Below, one piece after another: positions 7,765-16,507 of a stretch of 34,024 nt of DNA. The position numbers and the translations under genes were made by a program. Origin of the DNA: Opitutaceae bacterium (GTDB taxonomy: Bacteria; Verrucomicrobiota; Verrucomicrobiia; Opitutales; Opitutaceae); the NCBI GenBank assembly GCA_026125215.1, contig JAHCLN010000021.1, positions 1 through 34,024 of the forward strand. Reading direction: 5' to 3'. Position 1 is the stretch's first letter; the number at the start of each line of letters is the position of its first letter. The notes beneath the pieces are model-generated. The model saw nothing but the letters and a program-made list of their open reading frames with translations, searched no databases and was not told the DNA's origin.

Positions 7765-8445
7765 ATGAAAGCACCCCGCTGGCTCTTGGCCCTGCTTCTC
7801 GCTCCTTGGCTGCATGCCGCCTCACCGGACCGCATCATCCACCGCGACGACTTTTCCGGCGGGCTGGAAAATTGGATCGTCGAACAGCAGCCGGGTGGCA
7901 CGGTCGCGGTGGAGGACGGCAAGCTCGTCATCGCCGATGCCGCCGGCTGCACCGTGTGGTTCCGCCACCGGCTGGAAGCGCCGGTGGTCATCACTTACAC
8001 CGTGACGATGTCGTCCGCCGGACGCGTGTCGGACCTGAACTGCTTCTGGATGGCAAGCGATCCTGCGCGACCCGACGATCTCTTCGCCGCAGGCCACACG
8101 CGCAACGGCCGGTTCGCCACTTACGACACGCTGCGCACCTACTACGTGGGCTACGGCGGCAACACCAACACGACGACCCGCTTCCGCCGCTACGACGGCA
8201 CCGGCGCCCGTCCCCTCGCCCCCGAGCACGATCTCGGCGCGCCGGAATTCCTGCTCGAACCCGACCGGCCCTACCGGATCACGCTCATCGCCACCGCCGA
8301 AGGCCGCGTGCAGTATCTGCGCGACGGCCAATTAGTTTTCGACTTCGCCGATCCCGACCCGCTCACCCGCGGCTGGTTCGGCTTGCGCACCGTCCACAGC
8401 CGGATGGAAGTGCAGGACTTCCAGGTGGCGCGGCTGGCAGAGTGA
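7765..8445 (+). CDS. secreted DUF6250 domain protein
   Basis: The protein is 226 residues with a signal peptide (MKAPRWLLALLLAPWLHA, cleavage near residue 19). The mature part resembles DUF6250 proteins: RDDFSGGLENWIVE, a central VSDLNCFWMASDP, RTYYVGYGGNTNTTTRFRRYDG, and a closing RGWFGLRTVHSRMEVQDFQV. The all-beta pattern and the DDF...W opening suggest a concanavalin-like jelly roll. No catalytic residue can be assigned. Homologues are commonly found beside polysaccharide-degrading genes, so a carbohydrate-binding or lyase-like role on pectin is plausible but unproven. It stands alone on the plus strand, 7 bp before the convergent symporter gene, and motif site G lies 62 bp upstream. Confidence 0.8.
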   Translation: MKAPRWLLALLLAPWLHAASPDRIIHRDDFSGGLENWIVEQQPGGTVAVEDGKLVIADAAGCTVWFRHRLEAPVVITYTVTMSSAGRVSDLNCFWMASDPARPDDLFAAGHTRNGRFATYDTLRTYYVGYGGNTNTTTRFRRYDGTGARPLAPEHDLGAPEFLLEPDRPYRITLIATAEGRVQYLRDGQLVFDFADPDPLTRGWFGLRTVHSRMEVQDFQVARLAE

Positions 8446-8452
8446 ATCCGCT

Positions 8453-10502
8453 TCACCCGGCCGCCGTCCGCAGGAGGAGCCAGAAGCCGGCGAGGATGGC
8501 GCAGGAGACGCCGAGACAGGCGATGAAGCCAACAGCGTCTACCTTGGTCCAGCGCGCGAACTCCCAGTTGGAATCGGGCCCGAAGAGCTTCGTCTGGTTG
8601 AAGCGGCCGGGGTCGCGGCGCGTGGCTTCCATCTCGGCGGCATCGGCGGCGGGGTCGGGCTGCACCACGGTCTTCATCTTGCCGAAGAAAAGATCGGTGC
8701 GCCGCGCCTCGGGCCGGCGGGTGAACAGGCTGACGAGGATGAGCACCACAAAGGGAAAGAGGCCGTCGTAAATGAACCGCGCGGCGTTGCGGCCGCTCGG
8801 CGAGAGCGCGGCAACATCGAGCCCGGCGTGGTTGAGCACCCACAGCTCGACATGAAACCGGCCCTGGCCCTGCCAGGCGCTGGCGGGATCACCGGGCCGC
8901 GCGCGCACGACGCGCTCGAAATAGACGGGGCGCGGCCGGCCCTCGAAGTCCACCTGCTGTGTGAGCGCCGGACTGTGCGTAACGGCCGGGAGGTTGGGCG
9001 CGATCCACGAGGGCGTGATGATGTTGAGCAGCGCGGAGACGACGACCGCGGACCACACCGCCGCCGCGGTGAGCCGGCGCCAGAAGAAGATGAGCAGCAC
9101 CGCCGCGCCGAAGGGCACGTTGACCGTGAGCAGCAGCTGCACGACCGCGTAGACGTTATCCATGCTGGCCGCCGCGACCACGCCGGTGGCGAGGATGACG
9201 ACGATGGCCAGCCGGCCCGCGAGCACCGTGCCACGTTCGGTGGTGCCGGGCACGAGGTAGTGGTAGACGTTGCGCACGAAGAGCGCCGACACCGCCATCG
9301 TCTGCGCGGCGATGGTGGACATAAGCTGGCTGCGAGCAGGCCGGCCATCATGAGGCCGAGGAAGCCGGGCCGAGCAGCAGGAGCGCCATCGAGCCCCACG
9401 CCGAATCGGGATCGGAGAGCGTGTCCGCGCCCTGGTAGATGGCGATGGCGATGAGCCCGCAGAGCGCCCAGAGGATGATCATGATGCGCTTGGCATAGGT
9501 GCCGGAAACCGCGCCGAAGCGCGCCGCAAACTCGTCGCGCGCCGAGCCGGCCACCGCCATGTTGCCGATGATGCCGTGGATCTGGACGATGGAGATGAGG
9601 AAGATACCGGCCAGCTCCCACCCGCCGATGCCGCCCCCGCCGCCGCCGAGCAGGTTGAACATCTCCGCCGGCACGCGTTCGGACAACTGGTCCCAGCCGC
9701 CGATGAACGCCAGGCCGAAGGGAATCAGCAGAAATGAAAAGATGACGATGAGCACACCCTGGAAGGCCTCGTTGACCGCCGCGGCGGCGAGGCCGCCCAT
9801 GACGATGTAGCCGCCGACAATCAGCGTGTAGATGAGGTAGTAGAGCCATTTGCCCGTGGTGCCGTGGATCCAGGAAACGTAGCTGCGCAGCTCGCCGCGC
9901 TTGTCCTGCTCGCGGAGTTCGCCGAGGCGCGCCTCCTGCCCGGCATCGAGCGGCGCCGCGGCGCGCGCGGCCTCCAGCGCCTTCAATTCACGGTAACCCT
10001 CGACGGAAACGCGTTCGTCCGCCGTCCACTGCACCTCGGGCTTCACCAGCAGCGAGGCGGTGACCTTGTAGCCGACGAGGTTGCCGAAGCCGATGATGAC
10101 GATGACGGTCGCGAAAATCTGGAAAATGGCGTAGAACCGCGCGAGCGCACGGCTGCCGAAGCGGTCCTCGAAAAGGTCGGCCACGGTGATGAGCCGCACG
10201 CGCCGGAACCACGGGTTCATGAACCAGTAGTAGGGATTCATGAAAAGCGTCTGCAGCGAGAGCCACACGCCCGACGCGCCCTTCTGATAGACGAGGCTGG
10301 CGGTGCTCACGGCGCCGTTGGCGTCGGTCGCGTTGCCGAAGTTGAGGAAGAACTGGTAGAGCTTGCCGAGCTTGCGGCCGGCAAGGAAGAAGCCCTCCTC
10401 GCTCGCGGCCGCGGCCGCGGCCCGGCGGCCGATGTAAACGACCAAGGCCAGGTAGCCGAGGATGATCAGCAGATCGACAAGGTGCAGGCTGCCCAGACGC
10501 AT
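8453..10502 (-). pseudogene. sodium:solute symporter (SSS family) interrupted by two frameshifts
   Basis: Three frames must be joined to read one SSS-family transporter. The first runs from the ATG at 10502 (MRLGSLHLVDLLIILGYLAL) to about 9368 (SMALLLLGP). A short middle frame reads GFLGLMMAGLLAAS. The third runs from about 9322 (MSTIAAQTMAVSALFVRNVY) to the stop at 8453. Each junction lacks one base; adding two bases gives 2052 nt, exactly 683 residues. Conserved parts include FFLAGRKLGKLYQFFLNFGN, GYIVMGGLAAAAVNEAFQG and an unusual charged loop of about 60 residues (VQWTADERVSVEG...). The family moves sugars, uronates or other solutes with Na+. The upstream extension of the frame to 10820 is not conserved-looking and overlaps the receptor terminator, so 10502 is the start. 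Two indels within about 45 bp could be real decay or assembly errors. Confidence 0.8.
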
Positions 10503-10633
10503 GGGGAAAAAGGAAACGGGGGTTGAACGGGGGTGAAGCCAGACTCCGGGGGCCGGCGCCGCTTGGCAAGCCGGGGAGCTTGGAAAGGCCGGGAGCGTTG
10601 GGCCGAACGGATGGCCGGCAAAGGCGGGTGGCG

Positions 10634-10645
10634 TCTGACAGTTCG
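10634..10645. promoter_or_regulatory. shared motif, site F (symporter gene), degenerate
   Basis: TCTGACAGTTCG, centred at 10640, is 138 bp upstream of the symporter start. It keeps CTGACAGT-CG of sites D and E but has T for C in the right half, so its dyad symmetry is weak. Confidence 0.3.
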
Positions 10646-10774
10646 CGCTGGGACCAAAATTGAACGGCGGCGGTTTTCGCGGCGTGGCCCGCCCGGCCTG
10701 TCCGCCAAAGCCTGGGCGACGGCGGAAGGTCGGGCCCTGTCTTTCCGGCGGCAGCTTGTATGAAACCGCCGACC

Positions 10775-10808
10775 CCAAAACAAAGCCCTCCGGCTTGCGC
10801 CGGAGGGC
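10775..10808 (-). terminator. rho-independent terminator of the TonB receptor gene
   Basis: GCCCTCCGGC (10785-10794) and GCCGGAGGGC (10799-10808) form a perfect 10-bp stem with a 4-nt loop. Read on the minus strand the hairpin is followed by TTTGTTTTGG. It lies about 32 bp after the receptor stop codon and should separate the receptor from the symporter downstream. Confidence 0.85.
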
Positions 10809-10839
10809 TCGGGAAACCACCCAATGAATCAGGCCCGGA

Positions 10840-13800
10840 TCAGAAATCGAAGGTAGCGGTGAGGGTGTATTGCCGCGGATCGATGATGCGGAACGAATAG
10901 GGCGAGCCGTCGTAATTGACCGCCACCGGGCGCAGGTCGCCGCCCTCGAAGACGTTGGCGATGTTGAGCTGGACGCGCATGCCGACGCGGTCGTCGAAGA
11001 TCTTGCGACGGTAGCTGATCCAGAGATCGGTGTAGAAGTTGGCGCTGTCGTAGATCGGGCGGCTCACATCGGCGATATCCATGACCGGCTGGCCGGCGTA
11101 GGTGTTCACGCCGCTGGCGCGACCGTAGTAGCCGATGACGGCCTTGTCTTCCCAGCGCTGGCTGCCGCCGATGGTGAAGTCCTTCAGCCGGCCCTCGGTG
11201 AAGCTGTAGCTGGTGAGGAACGACCAACGGTATTTGCGCTGGCCCTGGACCGACTGGCCCTGGAGATCGCGGTCGAGCGCGAGCTGCGGGGTGACGACGC
11301 CGGCATAGTAGGCCTCGGGATTGGCGAAGCCGTTGGCCGTCTCGGGGAAGAGCTCGGTGCGGTAGCCGAAGGAGCTCCAGAAGTTGGTCAGGTTCACCTC
11401 GCGGCCGCCGCTCGTGGTGTAGGTGGCGAGGTGCTGGTATTGCGGCAGCAGGTGGCTGGAGGCGCGGGCGGCCTTCCAGACGGCCATGCGGTCGGCCTCC
11501 CAGGGCAGGAATTCCTTCAGCACGCTGGCATACTTGGTGTCCTGTTTGCCGAAGGTGAACTTCATCGTCCAGTTGCGCGTGGGGTTGTAGTTGATCTCGG
11601 CCTCCACGCCCTTGGCCTCGGCGTTGCGCGTGGCGCCCAGCGCGAAGGGCCGCGTGCCGTAGTATTCATAGGGCAGCTGCCAGATGGTCTGGGCGGCGGC
11701 CTGCACGGCCTGCTCCTGCGCGGCGCTGAGGTTGGTGCCGAAGGTCGGGGCGGTGGGGTCCATGCCCATGTTGATCATGGCGATGGTGCGGGCCCAGTTG
11801 CGGAAGAGCGTCTGGTCCACGTTGTTGGACAGGCGGCCGAAAACGTTGGGCGCGCCGATGTTTTCGTTCGCGTTGGAGGCCTCGAACCAGGTCACGCGGG
11901 CGAAGAGCTTGTTGTCGAAGAGCGAGAACTGGATGCCGTAGTCCTTGCCCTCGCCGCTGGGCTTGGGCAGCGGGTTGCCGTAGAAGTCGCCCAAGGCGGA
12001 AGGCGGCGGGTTGAAGTTGTCGGACTCGTTGTAGCTGAAGCCGAGGCTGTGGATGAACTGCCAGCCCCGGGATCCGTTCGCCACCCGGCTGTCGATGGAA
12101 CCCCAGTTCTGGAAGGGCCGCAGCACGCCGCCCATGGTGCGGGTGTTGCCGGTGAGCTCGTTCCAGCGCGCCCAGCGGTTGAAGATGAGGTCGGTCTGGA
12201 AGTCGCCGTTGATCCACTTCTGGGCGTTGGTGATGGCGGGGGCGATGACGTTGCCGTCGGCGTCCGTCAGGGCCGCCAGACCGTCGTTGGTCACGCGGGC
12301 CTTGTATTTGTCCTTGCGGAAGCCGAAGGTGGTGATGAGGCGGTCGTTCCAGAAATGGCTGGTGATGCCGAAGCTCTGGGAGTCCACCTGGCGCTGGTTG
12401 CGGCCGGTGCCGGCAAACAGCGTGTCGAAGCCGGTGGTCACGTTGTAGGAAGTGAACTGGCTGGAATCGTAGTCATACGCCCGGATGTCGCCGGTGTAGG
12501 TCAGGTGATCCCAGGTGCCGGCCGCGCGGGTCACGACACCGTTCGGATCCCCGGGTGCCGCCAGATAGTAGGTGCGACGGAGCGAGGAGTTGTTGTTGGG
12601 GAAACGGTCCCAGCCGGTGGGCGAACCGTCGGCATTGTTGTTGGAATTCTGCAGGTAGCGGTAGCGGCCGGCGTCGGTCGTGCTGGAGAGATACGTCAGA
12701 CGGTCGCGCATGGTCGTGGTCATGTATTCGTCACGCGACCACAGGCCGAGGACCTGGTGGCGGCCGAGCCACTTCACCCAGCCGTCCTTGTTCGTAAAGT
12801 CGGGCGTCCACGCCAGCATGGCACGGTAGTGGTCGTCGTTCTGCCGGTTCACGTAGCTGTCCGCGTCGATGTCCTCGACGAAGGGCTTGCCGAAATAGGG
12901 ATTCTGGGAGCCGTCGGGCAGGTATTTGTTGGTGTCCACGAAGAGCGTGGTGACGTTGAGCTGGGCGACGGTGTAGTTGCTCCGGGAGTCATAGTCCTGG
13001 CGGAACCAGCCGGCGCTGAGGAAGAGGTTGCCGGGCAGCTCCTGCTCGAGTTCGACGTTGTAGTTGGTGTTTTCGGCGGTGCCGAAGTTCACCGAGTTGA
13101 TGTTCACGTTGCGCCAGTCGTAGATGGAGCGGTCGGTCACGCTGGGATAGCGGTAGCTGCCCGCGGCGATGCCGTTGCCGGCGCCGCTCCAGCCGACGGA
13201 GTTCGTGTAGGTGCGGCTGTAGACGCTGGCCCAGGCGGGGTTCGCGAAGATCGCCGCCTCGGCGGGATAGACGGCCGGGTTGGCGGCCGGGTTGCCGGGG
13301 ACACCCCAGCCCGTGAGGTAGCGGTAACCCCAGGTCGGCTGAAACCAGTTGGCCAGCTGGCTGTCCGCGATCTGCATGATGCTGCGGCCCTGGTTGGCCT
13401 CGCCGATGCCCGGGACAAAGAGGATGTTGGGGGACGGCGTGCCGGCGACCCAGTTGGCCGGGATGGCCCAGCTGTTGTTGCCGAAAATGTTGATGCCGTT
13501 GTATTGGGTTTTGGCGCCGTTCCAGAGGGCGGGATTGAAGCCCGGGCGCGACTCGATGAAGGCGCGCAGGTCGTTGGCCTCGGGCGAACTGGCGTTGATC
13601 ACGCGCATGCCGAGCTCGGCGCCGGTGTCGAGGCTGTAGATTTTCTTGGTGGTCGCGTCGTAATAGGGGCGGCCGGCGAGGTTCCACTCCGTGACGAAAT
13701 CGCGCGGCGTGAGGGTGTTGGGCCGGCGGTTGTCGTTCTCGTATTTCTCGACGTTGAACCGCAGGGTGGTCTTGGAGAAGGGCTTGAAGGTGACGGCGCC

Positions 13801-14637
13801 GTAGTAGCGGTCGGTCTTGTCGTAGGCGGGCTTGCGGTCGAAGCGGCGGTCGTCGTGGAGCACGGCGCCATAGAACGCGAGTTTGTCGGCGATCAGGCCC
13901 TCGTTGAAGTTGAACGACGTGCGGAAGGAGCCGTATTGGTCGGTCCGGAAGGCGAGCGAGGCGGAGCGCTTGTTCAGCGCCGCCTGCGCCGTGCTCTGGT
14001 TGACGATACCGGCGGGGCTGCCGAGGCCGAAGAGCATGGAGTTGGGACCGCGGCTGATCTCGACCGTCTGCGTGTTGTAGGAGTCGAAGGGCACCGCGCC
14101 GATCGCGGGATAGTAGTTGATGGCCGCGCTGGGCGAGCCGAGGCCGCGCACGCGGTTGGCGGAGGCGTTGGTGTAGGGCGTCATGTTGTTGCCCTGGGTG
14201 CCGCCGGAATTGACGTCGAGCACGCCGTCGTTGCGCATGCTCTGCGTGCCGGGCGTGTAGGTGAGCGAGCCCTCGGTGTTAACCTCGTAGCGGAAGATGT
14301 CGTTGATGTCCGTCGAGGCGGTGTCCTGGAACTGCTGCGCCGTGATGACGGAGATGGACGAGCCGAGGTCGGCGATGTTGGTCCGCATGCGGCTGCCGGC
14401 GAGGGTGTTTTGGGCGAAGTAGCCCGCATCGCGGGTCGCATCGACCTGGAAGGGTGTCAGCTGGACGACTTCGTCGGGGCGCTCCAGGCGGGCGGCCCGG
14501 GCCACTTCGGCGTCGGTGGGCACGGGGGCGTCCTTCTCCGTCTCCTGCGCCGTCAGGACGGCGGCCAACGGGAACACTAGCAACGACACGGCGAGGCGTC
14601 GGAATCCGGAACTTTGCTTGTAGGTATGCGGGGTCAT
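10840..14637 (-). CDS. TonB-dependent receptor
   Basis: The protein is 1265 residues, large for the family. It has a signal peptide (residues 1-30, cleavage near VLTA-QE) and a TonB-box-like segment EVVQLTPFQV at 56-65. The plug domain spans about residues 72-220 (TLAGSRMRTNIADLGSSISV, VEISRGPNSMLFGLGSPAGI at its end). A long beta-barrel ends in a terminal phenylalanine (RQYTLTATFDF). Such receptors use proton-motive energy through TonB-ExbBD to import ligands too large for porins. The VVQLTPFxV style is typical of Verrucomicrobiota, which generally lack SusD partners, and none is seen here. Context suggests rhamnogalacturonan oligosaccharides as ligand; this is inferred. It has its own terminator, and its start faces the permease across 327 bp that hold motif sites C and D. 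Confidence 0.93.
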   Translation of the reverse strand: MTPHTYKQSSGFRRLAVSLLVFPLAAVLTAQETEKDAPVPTDAEVARAARLERPDEVVQLTPFQVDATRDAGYFAQNTLAGSRMRTNIADLGSSISVITAQQFQDTASTDINDIFRYEVNTEGSLTYTPGTQSMRNDGVLDVNSGGTQGNNMTPYTNASANRVRGLGSPSAAINYYPAIGAVPFDSYNTQTVEISRGPNSMLFGLGSPAGIVNQSTAQAALNKRSASLAFRTDQYGSFRTSFNFNEGLIADKLAFYGAVLHDDRRFDRKPAYDKTDRYYGAVTFKPFSKTTLRFNVEKYENDNRRPNTLTPRDFVTEWNLAGRPYYDATTKKIYSLDTGAELGMRVINASSPEANDLRAFIESRPGFNPALWNGAKTQYNGINIFGNNSWAIPANWVAGTPSPNILFVPGIGEANQGRSIMQIADSQLANWFQPTWGYRYLTGWGVPGNPAANPAVYPAEAAIFANPAWASVYSRTYTNSVGWSGAGNGIAAGSYRYPSVTDRSIYDWRNVNINSVNFGTAENTNYNVELEQELPGNLFLSAGWFRQDYDSRSNYTVAQLNVTTLFVDTNKYLPDGSQNPYFGKPFVEDIDADSYVNRQNDDHYRAMLAWTPDFTNKDGWVKWLGRHQVLGLWSRDEYMTTTMRDRLTYLSSTTDAGRYRYLQNSNNNADGSPTGWDRFPNNNSSLRRTYYLAAPGDPNGVVTRAAGTWDHLTYTGDIRAYDYDSSQFTSYNVTTGFDTLFAGTGRNQRQVDSQSFGITSHFWNDRLITTFGFRKDKYKARVTNDGLAALTDADGNVIAPAITNAQKWINGDFQTDLIFNRWARWNELTGNTRTMGGVLRPFQNWGSIDSRVANGSRGWQFIHSLGFSYNESDNFNPPPSALGDFYGNPLPKPSGEGKDYGIQFSLFDNKLFARVTWFEASNANENIGAPNVFGRLSNNVDQTLFRNWARTIAMINMGMDPTAPTFGTNLSAAQEQAVQAAAQTIWQLPYEYYGTRPFALGATRNAEAKGVEAEINYNPTRNWTMKFTFGKQDTKYASVLKEFLPWEADRMAVWKAARASSHLLPQYQHLATYTTSGGREVNLTNFWSSFGYRTELFPETANGFANPEAYYAGVVTPQLALDRDLQGQSVQGQRKYRWSFLTSYSFTEGRLKDFTIGGSQRWEDKAVIGYYGRASGVNTYAGQPVMDIADVSRPIYDSANFYTDLWISYRRKIFDDRVGMRVQLNIANVFEGGDLRPVAVNYDGSPYSFRIIDPRQYTLTATFDF

Positions 14638-14846
14638 GGGATGCTCGGGGTCAGGGTTTGAAAAACCGGAGGGGTCAGACGATGGGGAAAACGACGGCCG
14701 CTCAAGGCAGAGCGAAACGCCGGCACGGGGAAACAGGGGTGATGAAGCGGGGTTGAGGACTCACTCCGGCCCGGGATGAAAAGGGGTGGGCCGGTGTTTG
14801 TGAATGGTGAAGCGTGCGCCGCCGCACGATACAACGCAACCGCTCC

Positions 14847-14859
14847 TCAGACAGTCCGA
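14847..14859. promoter_or_regulatory. shared palindromic motif, site D
   Basis: TCAGACAGTCCGA is a 13-bp odd dyad with one mismatched pair, centred at 14853. It contains the 9-mer GACAGTCCG shared with sites B and E and lies 112 bp upstream of the permease start. Confidence 0.45.
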
Positions 14860-14881
14860 CATGCGGCCCGGTGCGACCGGA

Positions 14882-14894
14882 GCGGACGGTCCGC
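14882..14894. promoter_or_regulatory. shared palindromic motif, site C
   Basis: GCGGACGGTCCGC is a perfect 13-bp odd palindrome centred at 14888, 77 bp upstream of the permease. Its inner 11 bp are the exact reverse complement of site A beside the regulator. Confidence 0.5.
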
Positions 14895-14964
14895 ACGGCG
14901 CAGGCGTGCGTTTCGCGCCGCGCTTGCCACAAGGGGGCGCGTCGCGCTTAAACGACCCCACCCC

Positions 14965-16332
14965 ATGGTCCCCGCTTCCGCTCCGGCAGTCGTCAACGAA
15001 TACGAGCACGAACGCGTGCCCGACCGCGCGCTGAAAGGCCCGCGCTCCTTCTGGGGCCTGTATGCCGGCGAACACACCGCAGGCACGGAGTTCATGCTCG
15101 GCCCGCTCTTCATCGCGTGGGGCGCCTCGGCGGTGGACGTGATCCTCGGCCTGCTGCTCGGCAACATTCTCGCCGTGCTGACGTGGCGCTACCTCACCGC
15201 GCCGATCGCCACCGACCTGCGGCTCACCCTCTACTGCAAACTCGAAAAAATCTGCGGCCGGCGGCTCGTCACGCTCTACAACCTGGCCAACGGCGTGCTC
15301 TTCTGCTTCCTCGCCGGCGCGATGGTCACCGTCTCCGCCACCGCCGTGGGTGTGCCCTTCCCGGAGGTGCGCATGCCGACGTTCTCCGACCGGCTGCCGA
15401 CCGGTTTCGCCTGGTGCGTGGTCGTGATCGCGCTGGGCGCGTTGCAGACCTTCGTCGCGGTGCGCGGCTACGCCGTGGTCGCCCGCGTGAGCCAGCTCGC
15501 CGCCCCGTGGATGTTCCTCATCTTTGTCGCCTGCGGGCTCGTCACGCTGCCCAAGCTCGCCTCGCTGAACCCCGTGGACATCTGGACCGGCGTGGCGCTC
15601 GACGGCCGGCCGCGCATCGGTTTCGCGGGCATCGTGCTCTTCGCGTGGCTGTGCAACGCCGCGATGCACCTCGGCATGTCGGACCTCTCCATCCTGCGCT
15701 ACGCGCGCAGGCCGGCCTACGGGTGGGCCGCCGGCGCCGGCATGTTCCTCGGCCACTACGTCGCGTGGATCTGCGCCTCGCTGCTGTTCGCGCTGGAGCT
15801 GCAACGCCACGGCGCGGCGGCCTCCAACGCCCCGGGGCCGATGGTCTTCTCCGCCGTCGGGTGGGCGGGTCTGGCCTGTGTGGTCATGGCCGGCTGGACC
15901 ACCGCCAACCCCACGATCTACCGGGCCGGGCTCGCGTTTCAGGGCGTGCTGCCGAAACTCTCGCGCACCGCGGGCACCGTCATCGCCGGCACGCTCGCGA
16001 CCATCGCCGGCCTCTTTCCCGCGTTTGCGATGCAGTTGCTCGAGTTCGTCGGCATCTATGGCACGGTGCTCGCCCCGGTGGGCGCCATCATCGCGGTGGA
16101 CCACTGGCTGGCACGCCGTGTCGGCGTGACGCCGGACTGGGCGGAGCGCACGGGCGCCACGTTCAACCCCGCCGCCCTGCTGGCCTGGCTGCTGCCCGTC
16201 GCGGTCTTTTTCTGGCTCTACCGCACCCACGGAATTTTCCCCTCCTACCTCACCGTGCCCGTGTGGCTCGCCTGCGGCGCGCTCTATGTCGTGTTTTCCC
16301 GCACGCTGCTCCGCCGACCCTCCGCCCCATGA
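14965..16332 (+). CDS. NCS1-type permease (cytosine-permease-like membrane transporter)
   Basis: The protein is 455 residues from the ATG at 14965 (MVPASAPAVVNEYEHERVPD). The line-up resembles NCS1/CodB-type permeases: an N-terminal RSFWGLYAGEHTAGTEFMLG, about a dozen hydrophobic segments (ILGLLLGNILAVLTW, VTVSATAVGV, CVVVIALGALQTFVAV, WMFLIFVACGLVTLP), and GWTTANPTIYRAGLAFQG in the later half. NCS1 proteins import nucleobases or related small molecules. In a pectin locus the cargo may instead be a sugar-derived compound; this cannot be read from the sequence. Its stop overlaps the start of the following 56-residue gene (ATGA), which implies translational coupling. The start was chosen over earlier codons because the upstream extension is arginine-rich and unlike membrane protein N-termini. 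Motif sites C and D precede it. Confidence 0.8.
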   Translation: MVPASAPAVVNEYEHERVPDRALKGPRSFWGLYAGEHTAGTEFMLGPLFIAWGASAVDVILGLLLGNILAVLTWRYLTAPIATDLRLTLYCKLEKICGRRLVTLYNLANGVLFCFLAGAMVTVSATAVGVPFPEVRMPTFSDRLPTGFAWCVVVIALGALQTFVAVRGYAVVARVSQLAAPWMFLIFVACGLVTLPKLASLNPVDIWTGVALDGRPRIGFAGIVLFAWLCNAAMHLGMSDLSILRYARRPAYGWAAGAGMFLGHYVAWICASLLFALELQRHGAAASNAPGPMVFSAVGWAGLACVVMAGWTTANPTIYRAGLAFQGVLPKLSRTAGTVIAGTLATIAGLFPAFAMQLLEFVGIYGTVLAPVGAIIAVDHWLARRVGVTPDWAERTGATFNPAALLAWLLPVAVFFWLYRTHGIFPSYLTVPVWLACGALYVVFSRTLLRRPSAP

Positions 16333-16499
16333 AAACCGCCCGCCTCCTCGCCCTGCTCGGCCTGTTGCTCACGCTCGTGCCCGCCGGGCTGTTCGCGCTC
16401 GGGCTGCTCGCGGAGGGCCCGATGAAACTCGCCCTGCTGGGCGGCACCATCCTGTGGTTCGCGGCCGCCCCGCGCTGGCTCGGCGACACGGGGGATTGA
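16329..16499 (+). CDS. 56-residue two-helix membrane protein coupled to the permease
   Basis: A short gene begins at the ATGA overlap with the permease stop and encodes MKTARLLALLGLLLTLVPAG followed by LFALGLLAEGPMKLALLGGT and ILWFAAAPRWLGDTGD. Two hydrophobic helices (about residues 5-28 and 33-48) are joined by a short polar turn containing Glu29 and Lys33, and the tail is acidic. It is not a shadow: it is in a different frame from the permease, starts exactly at its stop and keeps a clean membrane-protein composition. The tight coupling suggests an accessory subunit or a stabilising partner of the transporter. I do not recognise a named family. It ends 8 bp before the convergent oxidoreductase gene. 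Confidence 0.75.
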   Translation: MKTARLLALLGLLLTLVPAGLFALGLLAEGPMKLALLGGTILWFAAAPRWLGDTGD

Positions 16500-16507
16500 C
16501 GCGCGCC

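Larger units (their letters stand above)
10503..10839. other. 337-bp intergenic region without a gene
   Basis: This gap lies between the TonB-receptor stop and the symporter start, both on the minus strand. It holds the receptor terminator (10775-10808) and motif site F (10634-10645), and nothing else that can be supported. Open frames through it are GC-driven extensions. Confidence 0.7.
14638..14964. other. 327-bp divergent promoter region (TonB receptor / permease)
   Basis: No gene is supported here; the permease frame stays open back to 14776, but that stretch is basic and repetitive (RSGRSARRRRAF) and unlike the family start. The region carries two copies of the shared motif 35 bp apart, at 14847-14859 and 14882-14894. 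It must contain promoters for both flanking genes, but no convincing -35/-10 pair was found by eye. Confidence 0.6.

Noticed and set aside
7424..7768. A 114-codon open frame through the 7.4-7.7 kb intergenic region
   Set aside because: It runs entirely across the nested inverted-repeat element and the promoter of the DUF6250 gene. It has no ribosome site and its peptide follows the repeat sequence.
10503..10820. Long N-terminal extension of the symporter frame
   Set aside because: The 106 extra residues are Pro/Arg-rich, overlap the receptor terminator and motif site F, and precede a natural first transmembrane helix.
10870..14580. A 1236-codon plus-strand open frame antisense to the TonB receptor
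   Set aside because: It is rich in G, A, V, E and R with no recognisable domain and mirrors the receptor's codon structure. Long antisense frames are expected in GC-rich DNA, and the receptor has clear motifs, a signal peptide and a terminator.
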